Source: Nocardioides houyundeii (GTDB taxonomy: Bacteria; Actinomycetota; Actinomycetes; Propionibacteriales; Nocardioidaceae). Taken from it: a stretch of 64,000 nt of DNA. The notes under the pieces are model-generated. The model was not told the DNA's origin. It saw nothing but the letters and a program-made list of their open reading frames with translations, and made no database searches. Positions within the stretch are counted from its first letter, which is position 1. Every line of letters begins with the position of its first letter. The DNA lies in NCBI RefSeq assembly GCF_002865585.1, contig NZ_CP025581.1:2232001-2296000 (forward strand), given 5' to 3'. The position numbers were made by a program, and so were the translations under genes. Positions 53,244 through 61,577 of this stretch are shown here, piece by piece.

Positions 53244-54271
53244 CCATTTCACCTCCTGACCGCGCCGTCCACGACCAGGCCAGCCAGCGCCTCTCCGCCC
53301 TGGCCACTCCCCCCGGGGCCCTGGGCCGTCTCGGGGAGCTGGCCGTCTGGTACGCCGCCGCGCACGGCCAGGTGCCCCCGCCCGAGCTGGACAACCCCCG
53401 GCTGGTGATCTTCGCCGGGGACCACGGCGTCGCCGGGCACGGCGTCTCGGCGTTCCCGCCCGCCATCACCCCCGCGATGGTGCGCACCTTCCTGGCTGGC
53501 GGTGCAGGGGTGAACGCGCTCGCAGCGGCTCACGGTGTCGCCGTACGGGTGCTGGACCTCGGGGTCGACGACGACCTGGTCGGAGTGCCCGCCGCGGTGC
53601 TGGCGCACAAGGTCCGGCGCGGCAGCGGCGCGATCCACCTGGAGGACGCGCTCACCCCCGCGGAGACCGAGCGCGCCATGGCCGCCGGCCGCCAGGTGGC
53701 GGCGGAGGAGATCGCCGACGGCGCGCAGCTGCTGATGACCGGGGACATGGGCATCGGCAACACCACCCCCGCGTCCGCCATGGTCGCGGCCGGCCTCGGC
53801 CTGCCGGCATCCGAGGTGACCGGTCGCGGCACCGGCCTCGTCGGCGACGCACTGACCCGCAAGCAGGAGCTCATCCAGCAGGCCCTGGACCGCACCCGCG
53901 ACCGGCTGGACGACCCGATCCAGACCCTGACCGCCCTGAGCAGCGCCGACCTCGCCGCCACCACCGGCTTCCTGCTGGCCGCAGCCGAGGCGGGCGTCCC
54001 GGTGCTCCTGGACGGCCTCATGTCGGTGGCGTGCGCGCTCACCGCCGAGCGGCTGGCTCCCGGCGCGACTGCCTGGTTCGCGGCGGGTCACCGCTCGACC
54101 GAGCCCGCCCAGACCCTGGCCCTGGACAAGCTCGGCCTGGAGCCGGTGCTGGACCTGGGGATGCGGCTCGGCGAGGGCAGCGGCGCCGTGGCGGCGGTGC
54201 CGGTGCTGCGCAGCGCCATCGCGGTGCTCCGCGACGTCGCCCTGCTCTCCGACCTCCAGCCCGGTGGGTGA
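53237..54271 (+). CDS. cobT: Nicotinate-nucleotide-dimethylbenzimidazole phosphoribosyltransferase
   Basis: 344 residues from GTG 53237. 'LATPPGALGRLGELAVWYAA' (normally TKPPGSLGxLExLA), 'RLVIFAGDHGVAGHGVSAFP', 'LLMTGDMGIGNTTPASAMVA', 'RGTGLVGDALTRKQELIQQA' and the catalytic Glu in 'LDLGMRLGEGSGAVAAVPVL' identify CobT. It makes alpha-ribazole-5-phosphate for the lower ligand of cobalamin. Overlaps cobS by eight bases. No cobalamin riboswitch is seen upstream. Confidence 0.97.
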   Translation: MPAISPPDRAVHDQASQRLSALATPPGALGRLGELAVWYAAAHGQVPPPELDNPRLVIFAGDHGVAGHGVSAFPPAITPAMVRTFLAGGAGVNALAAAHGVAVRVLDLGVDDDLVGVPAAVLAHKVRRGSGAIHLEDALTPAETERAMAAGRQVAAEEIADGAQLLMTGDMGIGNTTPASAMVAAGLGLPASEVTGRGTGLVGDALTRKQELIQQALDRTRDRLDDPIQTLTALSSADLAATTGFLLAAAEAGVPVLLDGLMSVACALTAERLAPGATAWFAAGHRSTEPAQTLALDKLGLEPVLDLGMRLGEGSGAVAAVPVLRSAIAVLRDVALLSDLQPGG

Positions 54272-55019
54272 CGCCTGGCGGCTGGCCGTCGGCACCCTCA
54301 CCGCCCTGAAGGTCCGTCCGCCGTCGTCGGTGGCCGACCCGGTGCCCGGTCGAGCCGTCCTGCTCGCCCCGCTGGCGGTGCTGCCCCTGGGCGCCGCGGT
54401 GGTCCTGATAGGGCTCCTGGGACAGGCACTCGACCTGCCGCACCTCGCCACCGCGTTCGCCGCCCTCGGCGTCCTTGCCCTGGGCACCAGGGTGCTGCAC
54501 TGGGACGGCCTCTCCGACACCGTCGACGGGCTGACTGCCTCCTACGACCCGGAGCGGTCCCTGGCGGTGATGCGCTCGGGCACCTCGGGGCCCGCGGGCG
54601 TGGTGGCGACCGTGGTGGTGGCAGGCCTTCAGGTCTCCGGCCTGGCAGCGCTGCTGGACACCCCCGGTGGCGCCTGCCTCGCGGGGCTCGCGGTCTGCGC
54701 GTCGCGGGCCTCGCTGGCCGTGGCGTGCCTGCACGGTGTCCCGGCCGCACGCCGCGAAGGGCTGGGCAACCCGCTTGCCGGCCGGGTCCCGCTCCGGTGG
54801 GCCGTGCTGACCTGGGCCGCGATGGCGGTGGTGCTCACCCTCGCCGTGATCGTCGTCGACGTCTCCTGGTGGCGCGGCCTGCTGGCCGCCCTGGCAGCCC
54901 TGGCTGTCGTCTCGGCGCTGGTGCGGCACGCGGTACGCCGCCTCGGCGGGGTCACCGGCGACGTCTTCGGCGCCTGCGTCGAGCTGTCGCTGGCGGCCCT
55001 GCTGGTTTTCCTCGCCTGA
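54264..55019 (+). CDS. cobS: Adenosylcobinamide-GDP ribazoletransferase (cobalamin synthase)
   Basis: 251 residues from GTG 54264. Polytopic membrane protein; 'RVLHWDGLSDTVDGLTASYD' and 'ERSLAVMRSGTSGPAGVVAT' are the acidic and phosphate-contact motifs of CobS, with five to six helices after. It joins alpha-ribazole to AdoCbi-GDP in the cytoplasmic membrane. Coupled to cobT by overlap, convergent with cobU. Confidence 0.96.
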   Translation: MGDAWRLAVGTLTALKVRPPSSVADPVPGRAVLLAPLAVLPLGAAVVLIGLLGQALDLPHLATAFAALGVLALGTRVLHWDGLSDTVDGLTASYDPERSLAVMRSGTSGPAGVVATVVVAGLQVSGLAALLDTPGGACLAGLAVCASRASLAVACLHGVPAARREGLGNPLAGRVPLRWAVLTWAAMAVVLTLAVIVVDVSWWRGLLAALAALAVVSALVRHAVRRLGGVTGDVFGACVELSLAALLVFLA

Positions 55020-55047
55020 CTCCGCCCCTCGACCCAGCCCGACCCGA

Positions 55048-55590
55048 TCAGAGCCGCAGGACCCGCCCGGCGACCACCAGGTGCACCTCGTCGCACGAGC
55101 GAGCCACCGCCTGGTTCACCACGCCCAGCAGGTCGCGGAAGATCCGCCCGGAGCGGTGCGCCGGCACCACGCCCATGCCGACCTCGTTGGTGACCAGCAC
55201 GACCGGACCGGGGTGGTCCGCCAAGACCGGGAGCAGCCGGTCCAGGTCCGCCTCCACCAGCCGTCGTACGTCGTCGGTGGGCAGGTCCCAGGCCCGGTGC
55301 TGGTCGACGACTGCGGTCAGCCAGGTGCCGAGACAGTCCACCAGCACGGCTCCCTCGGCCGCCGCCAGGGCGCCGGCCAGGTCGGGTCCCTCGACCGTGT
55401 GCCAGTGAGCTGGTCGGCGGCGCCGGTGCTGGTCCACCCGCGCGGCCCAGTCGGGATCGCGCTCGGCGTCGGGGAGCGGACCGGGCGCCAGGTAGGCCAC
55501 CTGCTCGGCGTGGGCCAGCAGGCTCTCGGCGTGCGTGGACTTCCCCGACCGCACTCCCCCGGTGACCAGCACCTTGCCGGGCCCGTCCAT
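55048..55590 (-). CDS. cobU: Adenosylcobinamide kinase / guanylyltransferase
   Basis: 180 residues from ATG 55590, overlapping the K+ channel stop as TGATG. P-loop 'VLVTGGVRSGKSTHAESL' (7-24), 'PAHWHTVEGPDLAGALAAAE' with the guanylylated His region, 'AVLVDCLGTWLTAVVDQH' and 'VVLVTNEVGMGVVPAHRSGR' define CobU/CobP. It converts adenosylcobinamide to AdoCbi-GDP, the substrate of the adjacent cobS. Confidence 0.96.
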   Translation of the reverse strand: MDGPGKVLVTGGVRSGKSTHAESLLAHAEQVAYLAPGPLPDAERDPDWAARVDQHRRRRPAHWHTVEGPDLAGALAAAEGAVLVDCLGTWLTAVVDQHRAWDLPTDDVRRLVEADLDRLLPVLADHPGPVVLVTNEVGMGVVPAHRSGRIFRDLLGVVNQAVARSCDEVHLVVAGRVLRL

Positions 55591-56681
55591 CAGTCGCTCT
55601 CGGCCGATTCCTCGCCGTGCGTCCCGGGGCGGGGAGCCCACGGCAGCTCCTTGGCCGGGCGGACCACGATCAGCCGGTCGCCGCGCGCTAGCTGGGTGAC
55701 CACGGGGTCGAAGTAGCGGTAGACCTTCTCGTCGCGAACCACGGAGATGACCTGGTCCGGCAGGGTCTGCGGCGGCTTGCCGACCTCGCTGACCAGCAGG
55801 TCCCGCTCGGCCACCTCGAGCCCCTCGCCGTAGGTGAGCAGGTCCTCCATCACCGAGCCGAGCAGCGGGGAGAGCGACGACAGACCCAGGAGCCGGCCCA
55901 CCGCCTCGGAGGAGGTGATCACGGAGTTGGCGCCCGACTGCTTCATCAGCGGCACGTTCTCCTGCTCCCGGACCGCGGCCACGATGAAGGCGTCCGGGTT
56001 GAGCTGGCGCACGGTCAGGGTGGCCAGCACGTTGGACGCGTCCTGGTCGGTGGTGATGATGATCTGGCCGGCCTGCTGCACGTCGGCCTGGCGCAGCACC
56101 TGCCGGCGGGTGGCGTCCCCGGTGACGACCGCGAACCCGTCGTTGTGCGCGTCGGCCAGGGCCGTCGGGCTGGGGTCGACCACCACGATGGAGCCGCGTT
56201 CCAGGCCGTTGTTGAGCAGGGTCTCGGCTGCGCTGCGTCCCTTGGTCCCGTAGCCGATGATGACGACGTGCTGTCCCATGTTCTTCCTCCACCGGGCGAC
56301 CCGGAACATCTCGCGGCCCTGTGAGGCGAGCACCTCGAGGGTGGTACCGATCAGCAGGACCAGGAACGCGATTCGCAACGGGGTGATCACCAGCGCGTTG
56401 ATCAGCCGAGCATGGGTCGTGTACGGCGCGATGTCGCCGTAGCCGGTCGTGCTGAGGGTGACGGTCGTGTAGTAGAACGCGTCGACGAGGTCCACGCGAC
56501 CCGTGGGGTCGTTGTTGTCGCGGTAGCCGCCGCGGTCGAAGTACACCAGCAGTGCGGTGCCGACCAGGATCGCCACCGCCAGCAGCACCCGCCGACCCAG
56601 CTCCCACCAGGGAGACCTCACCTGGTCGGGGAGCTTGATCGAGCTGAGCGCCGGAGACGGCTGCTCCGACGGGTTGCTCAC
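55590..56681 (-). CDS. Potassium channel with TrkA-N/RCK domain
   Basis: 363 residues from GTG 56681. Two helices (about 28-48 and 98-118) flank the pore loop 'FYYTTVTLSTTGYGDIAPYT' with selectivity filter T-T-G-Y-G-D. The cytoplasmic part 'HVVIIGYGTKGRSAAETLLN' is the Rossmann TrkA-N domain, and a TrkA-C-like part follows ('LPDQVISVVRDEKVYRYFDP'). A ligand-gated K+ channel of the MthK/Kch type. Coupled to cobU by position only. Confidence 0.95.
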   Translation of the reverse strand: MSNPSEQPSPALSSIKLPDQVRSPWWELGRRVLLAVAILVGTALLVYFDRGGYRDNNDPTGRVDLVDAFYYTTVTLSTTGYGDIAPYTTHARLINALVITPLRIAFLVLLIGTTLEVLASQGREMFRVARWRKNMGQHVVIIGYGTKGRSAAETLLNNGLERGSIVVVDPSPTALADAHNDGFAVVTGDATRRQVLRQADVQQAGQIIITTDQDASNVLATLTVRQLNPDAFIVAAVREQENVPLMKQSGANSVITSSEAVGRLLGLSSLSPLLGSVMEDLLTYGEGLEVAERDLLVSEVGKPPQTLPDQVISVVRDEKVYRYFDPVVTQLARGDRLIVVRPAKELPWAPRPGTHGEESAESD

Positions 56682-56685
56682 CCGA

Positions 56686-57645
56686 TCAGTCTTTCACGCC
56701 GATCCGCTGCTTGAGGCGATGCACGAGCTCGTGGCGGGCTCGCGTCGTGCTCAGCTGCGGAAAGATGGTGTCGAAGGCGGCGTTGACGGCGGCCCCGATG
56801 AGCACCGCGATCGCCAGGATGTAGAGCCAGAGCAGGACCGCGATGGGTGCCGCCAGCGGCCCGAAGATGGAGCGCGAGTCGGCCGCGGTCACGGTGAGCA
56901 CCCAGCGCAGCAGGTAGGAGCCCAGGATCCAGCTGACCAGCGAGAAGACCGAGCCCGGGAGGTTGAAGCTCCAGTTCGTGCGCACCGGCACCGAGACGTG
57001 GTAGAGCGTGGCGAGGAAGCAGATGCAGACCACGACCACGATGGGCCAGTAGAACGACATCAGGAAGTCGAACCGCTGCGGCAGCCAGTCCGAGATCAGC
57101 TCGGGGCCGACCACCACCAGCGGAATGGTCACCGCCCCGGTGAGCAGCGCGAGCAGGTACAGCGCGAACGACAGGGCCCGGGTGCGCACGATGCCTCGGT
57201 GGCCGCCGAGGCCGTGCATGATCGTGATGGTGTCGACGAAGACGTTGAGCGCGCGCGATCCCGACCACAGGGCCAGCACGAACCCGACCGAGATGACGTC
57301 GAAGCGACCGCCCTTGAGCACCTCGTCGATCGTCTTGGTGATGACCTCGTCCACCGCCTGGTCGGTCAGGGCACGCGACGCGAGCTCGATGATCGCCTGC
57401 CGCACGTCCTCCACCTGGGCGGTGGTGTAGCGCGAGGAGATGAAGCCGATCGCGCCCGCGAAGGCGAAGATCAACGGGGGCACCGAGAGCAGGGCGAAGA
57501 AGGCGGCCTCGGCGGCCAGCCCGGTCACCCGGTAGCGCATGCAGGCACCGACCGTGGTGACCACCAGCCGCCACAGCAGCTCTGCGACCCGCGATGCCCG
57601 GAGCCGGGCCCCAGCCAGGAGTTCCTGCTGGCTGGTGGACGTCAT
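56686..57645 (-). CDS. YihY/BrkB-family membrane protein
   Basis: 319 residues from ATG 57645. 'RVTGLAAEAAFFALLSVPPL' with the conserved A-E-x-A-F-F pattern, 'LWSGSRALNVFVDTITIMHG', 'FYWPIVVVVCICFLATLYHV' and 'SWILGSYLLRWVLTVTAA' fit the six-helix YihY/virulence factor BrkB family. Once proposed as RNase BN, members are now seen as membrane proteins of unknown function. Stop is four bases before the K+ channel start. Confidence 0.93.
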   Translation of the reverse strand: MTSTSQQELLAGARLRASRVAELLWRLVVTTVGACMRYRVTGLAAEAAFFALLSVPPLIFAFAGAIGFISSRYTTAQVEDVRQAIIELASRALTDQAVDEVITKTIDEVLKGGRFDVISVGFVLALWSGSRALNVFVDTITIMHGLGGHRGIVRTRALSFALYLLALLTGAVTIPLVVVGPELISDWLPQRFDFLMSFYWPIVVVVCICFLATLYHVSVPVRTNWSFNLPGSVFSLVSWILGSYLLRWVLTVTAADSRSIFGPLAAPIAVLLWLYILAIAVLIGAAVNAAFDTIFPQLSTTRARHELVHRLKQRIGVKD

Positions 57646-57662
57646 GCGCCTACGGTAGCCAC

Positions 57663-59296
57663 ATGCGCAGCGATCTCCGGGCAAGCACGAACCAGGCGCC
57701 GCTTCTGGCGGGTCACAACGTGGTGCGCTCGGACGCCGCGCTCAGCGAGGCGGTGCTGCGGCACGGCAGCGAGGAGGTCCTCGACGACCTCACCGCGCTG
57801 GGCGCCGAGGCCGGCACCGAGCAGGCCCGGGAGCACGGCATGCTGGCCAACGAGCACCACCCCAGGCTGGTGAACTACGACCGCTACGGCAACCGGGTCG
57901 ACGAGGTGGAGTTCCACCCGTCCTGGCACTGGCTGATGGAGCGAGCGGTGAGCCATGGGCTGCAGGCGGCGCCGTGGGAGTCGACCTCGCCGCACGCCCA
58001 CGTACGCCGCGCGGCAGGCTTCTTCGCCTGGTCGCAGACCGAGCCCGGGCACGGCTGCCCCATCTCCATGACCTACGCCGCGGTCCCGGCGCTGAGGGCC
58101 GACGACGCCCTCGCCAAGGAGTGGACCCCGTTGCTGGCCTCGACCCGCTACGACCCCGGGACCCGGCCGGCCGCGGCCAAGCTGGGTGCCCTGGCCGGGA
58201 TGGGGATGACGGAGAAGCAGGGCGGGTCCGACGTCCGCGCCAACGTCACCCAGGCCCGGCGTACCTCCGAGGAGGGTCTCTACACGCTGCACGGGCACAA
58301 GTGGTTCACCTCCGCGCCCATGAACGACGTCTTCCTGGTCCTGGCCCAGGCCGAGGCCGGCCTGACCTGCTTCCTGCTCCCCCGGGTGCTGCCGGACGGG
58401 AGCCGCAACCCGATGGACGTGGTGCGGCTGAAGGACAAGCTGGGCAACCGCTCCAACGCCTCCTCCGAGCTGGAGTTCGACGGCACGCTGGTGCGCCGGC
58501 TCGGCGACGAGGGCCGGGGCGTGCGCACCATCATCGAGATGGTGGCCGCCACCCGGCTGGACTGCGTCCTGGGCTCGGCGGCGCTGATGCGGCACGCGCT
58601 GGCGGAGGCGTCCTGGCACGCCGCGCACCGCTCGGCCTTCGGGGGACGCTGGCCGACAAGCCGCTGATGCGCAACGTGCTCGCCGACCTCGCGGTGGAGT
58701 CCGAGGCAGCCACCGCCCTCGCCGTGCGCCTGGCGGCGGCTGTCGACAACGCCGACGACCCGCACGAGGCCGCTCTGCGACGCCTCGCCCTGCCCCTGGC
58801 CAAGTACTGGGTGTGCAAGCGCACCCCGGCGATGGTCGCCGAGGCGCTGGAGTGCCTGGGCGGCAACGGGTACGTCGAGGAGTCGGGGCTGCCCCTGATG
58901 TATCGCGAGGCCCCGCTCAACTCGGTGTGGGAGGGGTCGGGCAACGTGAACGCCCTCGACGTGCTGCGGGCCCTCTCGCGGGAACCGGCGGCCCTGGAGG
59001 CCTGGATGCTCGAGGTCGGCGCCGCCCGTGGCGCCAACGCGGCGCTGGACCGGGCGGTCGACGACACCCTGCGGCTGCTGGGCGACTCGGCGGGCCGGGA
59101 GTCGGGGGCCCGTCGGCTCGCCGGGGCGATGGCGGCCTGCCTGCAGGGCTCGCTCCTGGTCCGCTTCGCGCCCCCGGAGGTCTCCGACGTCTTCTGCGCC
59201 TCGCGTCTGGGTGCGTCCTTCGACGGGACCTTCGGCATGCTCCAGGGTGGCGACCTCGAGGCGATCGTGACCCGCGCCACACCGACGCTGGCGTGA
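57663..59296 (+). pseudogene. AidB-like acyl-CoA dehydrogenase, one-base frameshift
   Basis: From ATG 57663 the first frame encodes 'RHGSEEVLDDLTALGAEAG', 'FHPSWHWLMERAVSHGLQ', 'AAGFFAWSQTEPGHGCPISM' and 'MTEKQGGSDVRANVTQARR', which are AidB (isovaleryl-CoA dehydrogenase-like) hallmarks. At the five-G run 58641-58645 the frame shifts; the rest 'LADKPLMRNVLADLAVESEA', 'LECLGGNGYVEESGLPLMYR' and 'EAPLNSVWEGSGNVNALDVL' follows in the next frame to the stop at 59296. One missing base restores about 544 residues. AidB is FAD- and DNA-binding and linked to alkylation damage. Divergent from the YihY gene. Confidence 0.9.
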
Positions 59297-59437
59297 GCCG
59301 AGCAGATCGCCGGTGAAGTCGGGACCATCGGCCCGTCGTCGATGCCGATGACTAGACACCAGGTGACCATTCGGCGGCCCGCACGCTCATCAGTGGCACG
59401 CTTACGCTTGCGATCCATCCCCTGAGGAGTGATTTTC

Positions 59438-59782
59438 GTGGCCACCCATGGCAGCACCATCTTCACCGTCGGCACCCTGCTCAACCGGGCCCAGGACCAA
59501 GGCATGGCGGTGCGCACCCTGGTCCAGGGCAACTGGCTGGAGGGAGTCCCGGTGGCCAGTGACAGCCACGGCGTGGTGCTGGACAACCCCGACGAGGGGC
59601 AGTACCTGATCCGCCTGGACGCGATCACCGCGGTGGTCTACCTGCGCGACCCCCGCACCGAGGACGAGCCCGCGCCGGCCGCGCCGACGGCGCACGCCGC
59701 CGCTCAGCACGACGAGCGGGACGTGCGCACCGGCTACGCCCCCAGCGCCCGCCCCGCGGTGGAGGCCGGCGCCGGGGGCTGA
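59438..59782 (+). CDS. Small conserved protein with Sm/Hfq-like pattern
   Basis: 114 residues from GTG 59438, GAGGAG eight bases upstream. Residues 14-67 read 'LLNRAQDQGMAVRTLVQGN', 'WLEGVPVASDSHGVVL' and 'YLIRLDAITAVVYLR', which lines up with Hfq Sm1 (L-V-x-G-x-x-L-x-G-x-V-x-x-x-D) and Sm2 (Y-x-x-x-x-A-I-x-x-V-V). The remaining 40 residues are Ala/Pro-rich and likely disordered. The Hfq-type K-H is replaced (R-L-D). Could be an Sm-fold protein, or an unrelated small beta-barrel family. Alone between the AidB-like gene and glyA. Confidence 0.55.
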   Translation: MATHGSTIFTVGTLLNRAQDQGMAVRTLVQGNWLEGVPVASDSHGVVLDNPDEGQYLIRLDAITAVVYLRDPRTEDEPAPAAPTAHAAAQHDERDVRTGYAPSARPAVEAGAGG

Positions 59783-59786
59783 CGCC

Positions 59787-61232
59787 TCAGGAGAGCTCGA
59801 GGCCCGGGTAGAGCGGGTGCTTGTCGAGCATCTCCGCACTCGCTGCCCGGACCTTGTCGGCGATCCCGTCGCCCAGCACGTACGACGCCTTCGACACGCC
59901 GCCGGCCTTGGTGAGGCCCTGCTCGGTGTTGGAGAGCACCTCCACGATGAGCTCCGCGACCCGGTCGAACTCGTCGTGCCCGAAGCCGCGGGTGGTCAGC
60001 GCGGGGGTGCCGAGCCGGACGCCGGAGGTGTACCAGGCGCCGTTGGGGTCCGCGGGCACCGAGTTCCGGTTGGTCACCACTCCGGCGTCGAGCAGCGCCG
60101 ACTCGGCCTGCCGACCGGTCAGCCCGAACGAGGTCACGTCGAGCAGCACCAGGTGGTTGTCGGTGCCGCCGGTGACCAGCTTGGCGCCGCGGGTCAGGAA
60201 GCCCTCGGCGAGCGACTGGGCGTTGTCGGCCACCTGCTGCGCGTAGGTGCCGAACTCCGGCGTCCTCGCCTCGGCCAGCGCCACGGCCTTGGCGGCCATC
60301 ACGTGGGACAGCGGACCGCCCAGCACCATGGGGCAGCCACGGTCGACGTCGGCGGCGAACTCCTCCTGGGCCAGCACCATGCCGCCGCGGGGGCCGCGGA
60401 GCGACTTGTGGGTGGTGGTGGTGGTGACGTGGGCGTAGGTCACCGGGTTCTCCTCACCGGTGAACACCTTGCCGGCGACGAGCCCCGCGAAGTGGGCCAT
60501 GTCGACCATCAGCACGGCGCCGACCTCGTCGGCGATCTCGCGCATCTTCGCGAAGTTCACCCGGCGCGGGTAGGCGCTGTAGCCGGCCACCAGCACCAGC
60601 GGCTTGAACTCGCGTGCCTTGGCCGCGACCGCGGCGTAGTCCAGCAGGCCGGTCTCCGGGTCGGTGCCGTACTGCTGCTGGTGGAACATCTTGCCGCTGA
60701 TGTTGGGGCGGAACCCGTGCGTCAGGTGACCGCCCGCGTCCAGGCTCATGCCCAGCAGCCGCTGGTTGCCCAGGTCGTGACGCAGCGACTCCCAGTCGGC
60801 CTCGGTCAGCTCGTTGACGTTCTTGGCGCCCAGCTTCGCCAGCGCCGGCGTCTCCACCCGGTTGGCCAGGATCGACCAGAAGGCGACGAGGTTGGCGTCG
60901 ATGCCCGAGTGCGGCTGCACGTAGGCGTACGGCGCGCCGAACAGCTCGCGTGCGTGCTCGGCCGCCAGCGACTCGACGGTGTCCACGTTCTGGCAGCCGG
61001 CGTAGAAGCGGTGGCCGACCGTGCCCTCGGCGTACTTGTCGCTGAGCCAGGTGCCCATGGTGAGCAGCACCGCCGGCGAGGCGTAGTTCTCCGAGGCGAT
61101 GAGCTTCAGCGAGCTCCGCTGGTCCGCCAGCTCCTGACGGGTGGCTTCGGCGATGCGCGGCTCGACAGAGGCGATGACCCGCAGCGCTGCGGAGTAGGCG
61201 TCACTGGCGGTCGCGGCGAGGGAGTCAGTCAT
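59787..61232 (-). CDS. glyA: Serine hydroxymethyltransferase
   Basis: 481 residues from ATG 61232. '[20 protein letters not shown]', '[20 protein letters not shown]' and the PLP lysine in '[20 protein letters not shown]' identify SHMT; '[20 protein letters not shown]' is another conserved block. It interconverts serine and glycine with tetrahydrofolate, supplying C1 units. At 481 it is longer than the usual ~420, with extra residues in the '[20 protein letters not shown]' region, a form known in some actinobacteria. Convergent with the Sm-like gene. Confidence 0.97.
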   Translation of the reverse strand: MTDSLAATASDAYSAALRVIASVEPRIAEATRQELADQRSSLKLIASENYASPAVLLTMGTWLSDKYAEGTVGHRFYAGCQNVDTVESLAAEHARELFGAPYAYVQPHSGIDANLVAFWSILANRVETPALAKLGAKNVNELTEADWESLRHDLGNQRLLGMSLDAGGHLTHGFRPNISGKMFHQQQYGTDPETGLLDYAAVAAKAREFKPLVLVAGYSAYPRRVNFAKMREIADEVGAVLMVDMAHFAGLVAGKVFTGEENPVTYAHVTTTTTHKSLRGPRGGMVLAQEEFAADVDRGCPMVLGGPLSHVMAAKAVALAEARTPEFGTYAQQVADNAQSLAEGFLTRGAKLVTGGTDNHLVLLDVTSFGLTGRQAESALLDAGVVTNRNSVPADPNGAWYTSGVRLGTPALTTRGFGHDEFDRVAELIVEVLSNTEQGLTKAGGVSKASYVLGDGIADKVRAASAEMLDKHPLYPGLELS

Positions 61233-61360
61233 GGGGTCAGCCTAGTGAAGCGTCCCGGGTCGTCCGCCCGGGGCTGGTCCCCCACGGCCGGACGGAATGT
61301 GACCTGGGCCTCACCCAGGCGTGGAGGCAGGCTGGACCGCCTGGAGACCGTCTTGATATT

Positions 61361-61375
61361 TGGACATCGTGTCCA
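61361..61375 (+). promoter_or_regulatory. Palindrome TGGACA-TCG-TGTCCA upstream of sulfate-assimilation operon
   Basis: Perfect 6-bp arms, in an AT-rich stretch in otherwise GC-rich DNA, 55 bases before the leader peptide start. A likely operator or promoter element for the sir-cysH operon. The regulator is not in the window. Confidence 0.5.
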
Positions 61376-61429
61376 CAACATGAGATTTGATCTTGTGGGG
61401 ATCGCGTCCGCCCCGTGAGACTGCTTGAC

Positions 61430-61519
61430 ATGGTCAGCTCCGCAACGCACACCTACCTCGTGGTCCGTCGCCACGTGGACTTCGGTCGCCTGCGCAGCAT
61501 GATCTGTTGGCCCCGCTGA
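61430..61519 (+). CDS. Leader peptide of sulfite reductase operon
   Basis: ATG 61430 opens 29 codons: 'MVSSATHTYLVVRRHVDFGR' and 'LRSMICWPR', stop 61517-61519. The core R-R-H-V-D-x-x-R-x-x-S-x-x-C matches the actinobacterial putative leader peptides found before cys, sir and related operons. The Cys codon near the end suggests attenuation by cysteine: ribosome stalling at low Cys-tRNA would let sir be expressed. A GTG at 61460 is an alternative start. 58 bp before sir. Confidence 0.7.
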   Translation: MVSSATHTYLVVRRHVDFGRLRSMICWPR

Positions 61520-61577
61520 CTGACGCCCCCACCTCCGCGCCCAACGATGCGCGCGACCCTCAGCGTGAAGGACCACC

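Noticed and set aside
59817..61418. 533-codon plus-strand frame opposite glyA
   Set aside because: Antisense to an unmistakable serine hydroxymethyltransferase.
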